A program made the translations under genes and the position numbers. 64,000 nt of DNA from Leptospira dzoumogneensis (GTDB taxonomy: Bacteria; Spirochaetota; Leptospiria; Leptospirales; Leptospiraceae): NCBI RefSeq assembly GCF_004770895.1, contig NZ_RQHS01000019.1:558001-622000 (forward strand), in the 5' to 3' direction. How positions within the stretch are numbered: position 1 is the stretch's first letter; every line of letters starts with the position of its first letter. Shown here piece after piece: positions 57,880-64,000 of this stretch. The notes under the pieces are model-generated. The model was not told the origin of the DNA. It did no database searches and worked only from the letters and a program-made list of their open reading frames with translations.

Positions 57880-58818
57880 TTGAGCCTATTAAAAGAAAGT
57901 CTAAAGGATTTTTTTCAAACTAAAAAGGATTGGATCTCTTTCGGGGGAGTGTTCTTTCTATTTTTGATTTTCTGGTCTTATAATTATTCCTTTCGATTTG
58001 CTCCGCTTTTTACCCAGGCTCTAAAAGATAATCAGATAGGTTTAAGCCTATTTTACTTTTTATTTTTTGCCGCAGGTGCAATGGTCATCTATCCGATCGT
58101 TCTCGCATTTTATGGAAAACTAAACGAATTCAAACCTTCTATTCCTTTGATCTTAGGTTATGTAGTTGTTCTTGCAATCGTATGTTCCGCAAGGATCAGA
58201 GATTCTGAATTATTCCGCTGGGCGGGTTCTTCTTCCGTAGAGATTGCAATGCTTACTCTGAATTATGTAGGGACTATCCTTGCGTACACTGCATTACCTT
58301 TGGCTTGGATCCTTCTCCGCAAAAATTCTCCTGACAGATTTTTAGGACTAAGTAGATCTCCAAAGTTCGGTGAGGTATTATTCTTATTAGGATTGATGCT
58401 TCCTGTAATTGCGATCGCATCCTTCTCCCTTTCTTTTCTTTCCGTTTATCCTAGATTTGCAGGAAGACTGTCGGACGGTTATTTGATCTATCCTCCCGCT
58501 TTATGGATCATTCTGTTCGAAATTTCTTATGCAGCAGACTTTGCGGTTTTAGAAACTTTCTTTAGAGGGTTTATGGTTTTTCCTCTGGCTTCCAGAGCAG
58601 GAAGTAAACCTGCAGTTTTGGGCATGGCATTCATGTACGGCCTTTTACATTTTACAAAACCTTCTTTCGAGGCATTGGGTTCCTTTTTCGGAGGTTTTAT
58701 CTTAGGAATGATCTCTTATCGGACTAAATCAGTATATGCAGGAATTTTGATACATATAGGTGTCGCGCTGGCAATGGAACTTGCCGCTACTTTGCAGTTT
58801 TTATATTTTATGGAATGA
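57880..58818 (+). CDS. CPBP (Abi) family intramembrane protease-like protein
   Basis: A 312-residue membrane protein with about eight hydrophobic segments. The C-terminal third has the CPBP pattern: ETFFRGF (E-x3-R form of the usual EExxxR), then a YGLLHF motif with histidine, and a third helix with HIGVALAME. These are the residues that form the presumed active site in the CAAX/Abi protease family. The start is a TTG preceded by GGAGAAGGA, itself partly in a hairpin. Substrate unknown. It is convergent with the beta-barrel-like gene. Confidence 0.85.
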   Translation: MSLLKESLKDFFQTKKDWISFGGVFFLFLIFWSYNYSFRFAPLFTQALKDNQIGLSLFYFLFFAAGAMVIYPIVLAFYGKLNEFKPSIPLILGYVVVLAIVCSARIRDSELFRWAGSSSVEIAMLTLNYVGTILAYTALPLAWILLRKNSPDRFLGLSRSPKFGEVLFLLGLMLPVIAIASFSLSFLSVYPRFAGRLSDGYLIYPPALWIILFEISYAADFAVLETFFRGFMVFPLASRAGSKPAVLGMAFMYGLLHFTKPSFEALGSFFGGFILGMISYRTKSVYAGILIHIGVALAMELAATLQFLYFME

Positions 58819-58821
58819 TAT

Positions 58822-58846
58822 TCTCCGGCTCAGATAGAACCGGAGA
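58822..58846. terminator. Weak hairpin in the convergent gap
   Basis: TCTCCGG and CCGGAGA pair around an eleven-base loop in the 34-base gap between two convergent genes. No T-run follows on either strand, so termination is only possible, not clear. Confidence 0.4.
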
Positions 58847-58852
58847 CAAGAC

Positions 58853-60157
58853 TCAAATTCGGATCGTATATCCGATATTATAGAAGAAGATCACATGAAC
58901 TATATGCTGCTGCTGATAATGGTCCACCAAGGCCCTTTTTACCGCAGGATCATCCGATAAGGAAGAAAGATAGTTAACGATCAGTTCATTCTTATATCCA
59001 TAAGCTTTCGCAGGATCGATAGTTAATCCATCGTTAGAATTACTATCCGGATACGCGCCGATATTCGGTGTATAAGTCGGATTATCCACCAATGCAGGTG
59101 TAGCTCTATACATCATATTCGCAGCGAAAAAAAACTTTCCATAATCGAATTGGAGTCTAGGGCTAATATCGCTGATCCCTTTTTTTCGATCCGTGTTATC
59201 GTTCACTTCCGCATAACCTACCACCAAACTTGGAGTGATCCTGAAAGTTTCACCTTTAAAAAATTCATGAGATAGAGTGAGACGATAATTATGAGTTCCT
59301 TGGAAAGTCCCGCCGTAATCGTTTAACATTTTATTGTTAATCGAGAACTGAGGATTGAGCCATTCCCAAAAAGGAGCCTTCCATCCGATCACCCAATATC
59401 CTCTCATTACATAAGTAGGATCGTTCTGATTGATGAATAAGAATCCAGCGGAGAATGTACCAAGTCTGGTCTCATGATCGTACATCGCTCTAGTGAAGAC
59501 GTAATCAAAAAGCCCGTTTTTTTCCTTTCTGGTTTTTACTTCGTTCGGATCGAATTGTAAAGTTCCAGCGGCAAGTGACTTATCTAACAGATAAGTTTGA
59601 TCAGGACCTCCGGGCGCGGATTGTAATCTCAGATCCGAGTCGGTGTTACTTCTGTCCACCAAAGGGTTCATAACGGTAAGCCCAAGTTTAAATTGTTTAG
59701 GCAAACCTAATATTTCCACGCTGGTAGTTAAGAAATAAGCTTCGTAAAAATCTTTGTAAGAAGTTCCGTTCCTTCTCGCCTGTCTTTCTCCGAATAGATC
59801 GGAACCTTGGAAGGCACCGTCATTGGATAAGGATTGAGAAAGTAAGATAGAATGTTCCGGAAGTGAATCTTTTGGAGAAGGCGTCTTGACCGCTCCAGTC
59901 GGAACACTTTCGTCGGAGGCAAATTCCGGAATAGTATCCGGAGTATCTTCCGTGATTTGTTTTATTTTATCTTTGCGGATTCTATATATGACTCCGTCCG
60001 GATCAACCACCTCTATCTCGGTTTCCGACTCTTTTTGAATGGAAACTTTTTTGAAAATGCGACCCGCATTCATTTGGATCGTTACTGCTAAAATTGATTC
60101 GAGAGGAAAAGTGAGGATCAGTAGGAGGATTGAGGAAATACCAAAAATTCTTCCCAT
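58853..60157 (-). CDS. Exported beta-rich protein, probable outer-membrane beta-barrel
   Basis: A 434-residue protein with a signal peptide (FGISSILLLILTFPLESILA). The first 40 mature residues form an Sm-like strand pattern (GRIFKKVSIQKESETEIEV... IRKDKIKQI), common in Leptospira proteins. From about residue 95 on, alternating polar and aromatic/hydrophobic beta strands follow to the end, with periodic turns, as in outer-membrane barrels (about ten strands by eye). There is no match I can name. It lies alone on its strand; convergent with the CPBP gene, and divergent from the dehydrogenase gene by 247 bases. Confidence 0.68.
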   Translation of the reverse strand: MGRIFGISSILLLILTFPLESILAVTIQMNAGRIFKKVSIQKESETEIEVVDPDGVIYRIRKDKIKQITEDTPDTIPEFASDESVPTGAVKTPSPKDSLPEHSILLSQSLSNDGAFQGSDLFGERQARRNGTSYKDFYEAYFLTTSVEILGLPKQFKLGLTVMNPLVDRSNTDSDLRLQSAPGGPDQTYLLDKSLAAGTLQFDPNEVKTRKEKNGLFDYVFTRAMYDHETRLGTFSAGFLFINQNDPTYVMRGYWVIGWKAPFWEWLNPQFSINNKMLNDYGGTFQGTHNYRLTLSHEFFKGETFRITPSLVVGYAEVNDNTDRKKGISDISPRLQFDYGKFFFAANMMYRATPALVDNPTYTPNIGAYPDSNSNDGLTIDPAKAYGYKNELIVNYLSSLSDDPAVKRALVDHYQQQHIVHVIFFYNIGYTIRI

Positions 60158-60404
60158 ACAACCATTATTAAAAATGGGGGAGTTTCTTCAATACACATAC
60201 ATTTGTAATCATTTATTTGCTAATCCCTTAACTGATGTATAACAATCCTTATTTTCCGAAATGCCATGAACTTTTTCTTCTCTTAAGAGTCCCACGAAGA
60301 TTTGATCCTTAAACTATTTTGTATTTTTAGTCCGTATAAAATTCGGTTTTCAGCATCCTAACAAAGATGTATCTTTGGAGAAAGAGCTTCTTTCAGGCAA
60401 AAAT

Positions 60405-61856
60405 ATGATCCAACTCAATCGACCTTCTTTATTCAAAAATTCTAATTTTTATTCGGGAGAATGGAGAACCTTTTCTAAAACGATCCCTGTATTTGATCCG
60501 GCAACAGGTGAGAAGATAGGAGAAGTGCCCGATCTTCCCCGCGAAGAAGTAAGAAAAGCATTGGAGTTTGCGGAGAAGTCCCAAAAAGAATGGTCCAAAA
60601 CAATCCCTAAACAAAGAGCCAGATTTCTCAGGAATTGGGCGGATCTAATGATCCAAAACAAAGAAGACTTAGCAAAAATTATGACCTGGGAACAGGGAAA
60701 ACCTTTAGCTGAATCCAGAGGAGAGATTGATTACGCTGCTTCTTATCTGGAATGGTTTTCAGAAGAAGCAAAACGTGCGTACGGAGATTTGATCCCCACT
60801 CATAGAAAAGAACTTAGATTGATGGCTTGGAAAGAGCCGGTGGGCGTTACAGGGATTTTAACTCCTTGGAATTTTCCTTCTTCCATGATCACTCGAAAGA
60901 TAGGACCTGCGCTTGCGGCGGGATGTGTTGTGATATCTAAACCTTCCGAACTTACTCCTTATTCCGCAATCGCGTTAGCTGTTCTTGCAGAAGAAGCAGG
61001 AATTCCTTCCGGAGTTTTTCAAGTCGTAACTGGGCAGCCTGAACCGATCGCAAATGAATTTTTAGAAAACAAAATCGTTCGTAAGATCAGTTTTACGGGC
61101 TCTACAAGAGTGGGAAAAATACTCTTAGAAAGATCAGCAAACCAAGTGAAAAGAATTTCTTTAGAGTTAGGGGGCAACGCTCCTTTTATAGTATTCGCGG
61201 ATTCAAATATTAAAGAAGCGATCCGAGGTGGAATTGTATCAAAATTTCGTAATGCAGGACAAACCTGTGTTTGCACGAACAGATTTTTGGTAGAAGAAAA
61301 GATCGCGGAAGAATTCGCTCACGGTTTATCGGAAGAAGTTTCCAAATTTAAAGTAGGGAACGGTTTTGAAGAAGGAGTGAATATTGGCCCCTTGATCCAT
61401 TCTGCCGCGGTCAAAAAAGTGGATTCACATTTAAAAGATGCTCTCGAAAAAGGAGGAAAACTTCTGATCGGAGGTAAATCACATTCTCTTGGTGGGAACT
61501 TTTACGAACCGAGCGTTCTATCGGGAATTTCAGAAAAATCATTATGTTTCCAAGAAGAAACATTCGGTCCACTCGCACCTATCAAAAGTTTCAAAACGGA
61601 AGAAGAAGCATTACAAATTGCAAACGCAAGCGACGTCGGTTTGGCATCTTACGTATATACAAACGATCCTGCCAGGATCTGGAGAATTTCAGAAGCCTTG
61701 GAAGCAGGGATGGTTTCCGTAAACGAAGGCATATTATCCACTGAACAGGTGCCTTTTGGAGGAGTAAAAGAGTCCGGTATGGGCAGAGAAGGTTCCAAAT
61801 ACGGGATAGAAGAGTATCAGGAAATAAAATATATCTGCTGGGGCGGACAAGGCTGA
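60405..61856 (+). CDS. gabD: NAD(P)-dependent succinate-semialdehyde dehydrogenase
   Basis: About 483 residues, the length of E. coli GabD. Aldehyde dehydrogenase motifs are complete: the TPWNFPSSMITRK cofactor segment, SFTGSTRVGK, catalytic glutamate in ELGGNAPF, and nucleophilic cysteine in GQTCVCTNR. The overall pattern, including VPFGGVKESGMGREGSKYGIEEY, matches the succinate-semialdehyde/glutarate-semialdehyde branch. The ATG at 60405 follows AGG at a usable distance; a TTG at 60375 would add ten residues. No GABA transaminase is adjacent, so the true substrate remains open. The gene seems monocistronic. Confidence 0.88.
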   Translation: MIQLNRPSLFKNSNFYSGEWRTFSKTIPVFDPATGEKIGEVPDLPREEVRKALEFAEKSQKEWSKTIPKQRARFLRNWADLMIQNKEDLAKIMTWEQGKPLAESRGEIDYAASYLEWFSEEAKRAYGDLIPTHRKELRLMAWKEPVGVTGILTPWNFPSSMITRKIGPALAAGCVVISKPSELTPYSAIALAVLAEEAGIPSGVFQVVTGQPEPIANEFLENKIVRKISFTGSTRVGKILLERSANQVKRISLELGGNAPFIVFADSNIKEAIRGGIVSKFRNAGQTCVCTNRFLVEEKIAEEFAHGLSEEVSKFKVGNGFEEGVNIGPLIHSAAVKKVDSHLKDALEKGGKLLIGGKSHSLGGNFYEPSVLSGISEKSLCFQEETFGPLAPIKSFKTEEEALQIANASDVGLASYVYTNDPARIWRISEALEAGMVSVNEGILSTEQVPFGGVKESGMGREGSKYGIEEYQEIKYICWGGQG

Positions 61857-61982
61857 TCTTAAAAACTTCGAATTCTCTCTGTTAGTTTTGTAAAAAAATT
61901 TTCGTCCTTAGAGTTCGGACTTCTTTTTGCATTTTCCTTGACTTAGGGGTCCTCCGGATCAATTTCTTAGGCTGCCCTTTTT

Positions 61983-64000
61983 ATGGACCCTTTTTATTTT
62001 AACTTCTACTTCTTCGGATCTTTACTCGCTTCCTTATTTTCCTTATACGTATCTTTTTTCTTTCTGACCATCAAGGAAAGAAGTAAGGCTGCATTTCACT
62101 TAGGACTTTCGAGTTTATCCACTACTATTTTTCATTTCGGGTATTTGGTAGCCTTTTGCTCGCCTGAAGATTGGACGATCTTTCATAGATGGATCGTGAT
62201 CCCATTCCCGATGGTGGGGTATACTCAGCTTTTTATATTCTTCTTCTATTTCCCTACTCCTAAAAGGGAAAAGTTAGGACTTGCACTTTATTCTCTTTTG
62301 TATGTGGGAGTGATCACTTTAGCGATCTTTTATATTCTTCTTTCTTTAAAATCCACCCGAAGTTTCGTGATGGGGAGCCATTATTGGGATTTCGAAACTC
62401 ATTTATTTTATAAAATTTTCTCTCTAATAGTTTTCCTTTATAATTTTATCTTTTTGATAGCGGCAATTTGGAGAGCGATCGTAGAGAAAGGAGGAGAGAG
62501 AAGGTCGGTAATCTATATCACTCTCGCCTACCTTACCATCACACTTTTACCGGGCATTACAAATGCTTTAAGTAGAGAAGGTACCGTATCCAGAGCTGTT
62601 TATCAGCAAACAGCGGACATTCTTCTTGTAGCCGGATTATTTTTAATTCTTATCGTTTATGTAAACGCGACCAAGGAAAGAACTACGATCTTAAGTAGGA
62701 TCGTGGGAGTGAGTATGGCAACCTTCCTTCTCGCATTCCAGTTGGTCGGATTTGCAATATTAAACGGTTATGATTCTTCTTTCGATCTAATAAAAAGAGA
62801 AGAAGCTAAACTGGTCGTTTTACAGGGAGAGACCCCGGGCGGATTCGCGTATTTAACTTCTTATGATCCGAACGAAAATCGTTTTCAAACGGAAAAAGGT
62901 TTTAAGGATCCAAGATCCGATTCTGAAGATAGATTAGAGATAAAATTCTTTTATATTTCTAAAAATCTCACTAGTTTAGGAAGTCTTCCCGCAAAATCTA
63001 GATGGGAAAGATCCAAAACGATTTTAGAAAATTCTCCCAAAGAGTTTTATGCATACCAAGAAGGACTGAAACAATTTTTAGAATCTAAAGGGAGCGATCC
63101 GGTTTCAGACGAAGATGTACATGAATTTTTCAGACATTTGAACAAAAGATTAAAAGTAGTTCGAAGCAAATATTCTCACCTGCCTTCTAAATCGGATGCG
63201 CCTGCAATTTATAAACTTTTAAGATCGGAAGAAGTCGGCCTTTCCGCTATTTTAGAAAAAGTCAAAATAAAAGCGGAAGCGGATCTTAAGGCGGATATAT
63301 CGGAATCGGATCTGGATAAAACGATCCTTCTACCCTTAACTCCTATCCGAGAGGTGGGGGAAAGGATCTATAGAGGAACGAAATATTATAAAGTCGGGGA
63401 TGAGAAACCGCAATACTATGTTTCTTACCTGGTTGTACACCCTACAAACGGAAATGTTTACGAAGTAGGTTTTACATACGTATCTTTCCGCAAATTTATA
63501 CATGAGCCTGCATTGATCTTAGTAGTATGTTTACTCGCGATCATGTTAGTGATCAGTCTAGGATTTAGGTTCTTCTTCCAAAATGCTCTTATCAAACCTA
63601 TGGACGAAGTAGTAGTAGGTTTAACTGAAGTGAATTCAGGAAACTTGGATTATAGACTGGAACCAAGAGTAGAAGATGAGATCGGATTTATCGCCAGATC
63701 TTTTAACAGAATGGCAAGGTCCATCCAAGCGGCCCGAAAAAGATTAGAACAATATGCTAACGAACTGGAAGAAAAAGTAAAGGAACGTACCAAGGAATTA
63801 GAACAAACCTTGGGGGAAGTGCAAGAACTCAAACAACAACAGGACGGGGATTATTTCTTAACTTCTCTTTTGATCAAACCTTTAGGTGCGAATAAAGCAG
63901 TTCATGAAAACGTAAAGGTGGATTTTTTACTGGAACAAAAGAAAAAATTCACTTTCAGAAGATATCATGATGAGATCGGCGGGGACTTAAATATCTCCAA
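61983..64000 (+). CDS. Membrane-bound HAMP-domain SpoIIE-type phosphatase (3' end beyond window)
   Basis: The frame opens at 61983 and is still open at the window end (672 codons seen). About seven hydrophobic segments fill the first 265 residues, then comes a soluble, probably extracytoplasmic region (about 265-505), a membrane segment (about 508-530), and a HAMP domain (LIKPMDEVVVGLTEV... EDEIGFIARSFNRM). A coiled coil (about 590-625) leads to the start of a phosphatase-like domain (FTFRRYHDEIGGDLN), where SpoIIE proteins have their GGD metal motif. It is thus likely a transmembrane sensor-phosphatase; the catalytic core is mostly outside the window. Confidence 0.83.
   Translation, partial: MDPFYFNFYFFGSLLASLFSLYVSFFFLTIKERSKAAFHLGLSSLSTTIFHFGYLVAFCSPEDWTIFHRWIVIPFPMVGYTQLFIFFFYFPTPKREKLGLALYSLLYVGVITLAIFYILLSLKSTRSFVMGSHYWDFETHLFYKIFSLIVFLYNFIFLIAAIWRAIVEKGGERRSVIYITLAYLTITLLPGITNALSREGTVSRAVYQQTADILLVAGLFLILIVYVNATKERTTILSRIVGVSMATFLLAFQLVGFAILNGYDSSFDLIKREEAKLVVLQGETPGGFAYLTSYDPNENRFQTEKGFKDPRSDSEDRLEIKFFYISKNLTSLGSLPAKSRWERSKTILENSPKEFYAYQEGLKQFLESKGSDPVSDEDVHEFFRHLNKRLKVVRSKYSHLPSKSDAPAIYKLLRSEEVGLSAILEKVKIKAEADLKADISESDLDKTILLPLTPIREVGERIYRGTKYYKVGDEKPQYYVSYLVVHPTNGNVYEVGFTYVSFRKFIHEPALILVVCLLAIMLVISLGFRFFFQNALIKPMDEVVVGLTEVNSGNLDYRLEPRVEDEIGFIARSFNRMARSIQAARKRLEQYANELEEKVKERTKELEQTLGEVQELKQQQDGDYFLTSLLIKPLGANKAVHENVKVDFLLEQKKKFTFRRYHDEIGGDLNIS

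Noticed and set aside
1..64000. CRISPR arrays, tRNA or rRNA genes, insertion sequences, prophage
   Set aside because: No regularly spaced repeats, cloverleaf-like sequence, transposase motifs or phage structural genes were seen on either strand by eye.

Overview
The window looks like chromosomal DNA of a spirochaete of the genus Leptospira, probably not one of the classic pathogenic species. This is inferred, not searched. The grounds are moderate AT-richness, many lipoproteins with relaxed spirochaetal lipoboxes, many GAF/SpoIIE/PilZ/HD-type signalling proteins, a single-chain ABC exporter, FecR-, PEGA- and TPR-type envelope proteins, and frequent GTG/TTG starts. Genes are tightly packed, often overlapping by 1-20 bases. 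I see no rRNA, tRNA, insertion sequence, prophage or CRISPR array.

Layout. 1-8.4 kb holds housekeeping genes: the end of a DsbA-like oxidoreductase, a zinc-ribbon membrane protein, a DUF885 protein, thiD, an alkyltransferase-like protein, a histidine kinase, rsgA, and a degenerate HD-type protein. 8.6-15 kb is an envelope block: a FecR lipoprotein with its own terminator, then a PEGA lipoprotein overlapping a large TPR/propeller lipoprotein. 15-24 kb carries trmB, an MBL hydrolase, a PilZ protein, a SprA-like protein, and the minus-strand group SpoIIE phosphatase - tilS - engB. In that group tilS is broken by a -1 shift at a ten-A run. A GAF-GAF-AAA-Fis activator follows. 24-34 kb holds a SET protein with an ABC exporter, an ACT-like protein, two tandem degenerate HD-GYP paralogues, aroC, and a short nuoG with nuoI.

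33.8-37 kb is an AT-rich accessory block: an orphan DUF433 protein, an XRE regulator, and a lipoprotein joining cysteine repeats, a Vps62-like region and a ricin-type lectin. An ECF sigma factor and FecR-type anti-sigma pair follows. 39-44 kb holds two small regulatory circuits. A TetR gene faces a thioesterase gene across two GTAGAC-N6-GTCTAC palindromes. A MarR gene and a FabG-like gene each have an upstream TATTTCGA-type palindrome.

The most distinctive region is 44-53.5 kb. It encodes a lipoprotein with four choice-of-anchor-D (ASH-like) modules fused to a metzincin-type HExxHxxGxxH domain, a small exported protein, a second ASH-type lipoprotein, a secreted subtilase with a long insert, and, overlapping the subtilase by 11 bases, a small exported protein resembling a free-standing subtilase propeptide. 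I read this as a secreted/surface protease system with a dedicated chaperone or inhibitor. 53.5-64 kb returns to metabolic and envelope genes: an esterase, a flavin monooxygenase, a GMC oxidoreductase, a CPBP membrane protease, a beta-barrel-like protein, a succinate-semialdehyde dehydrogenase, and the start of a membrane-bound SpoIIE-type phosphatase cut by the window end.
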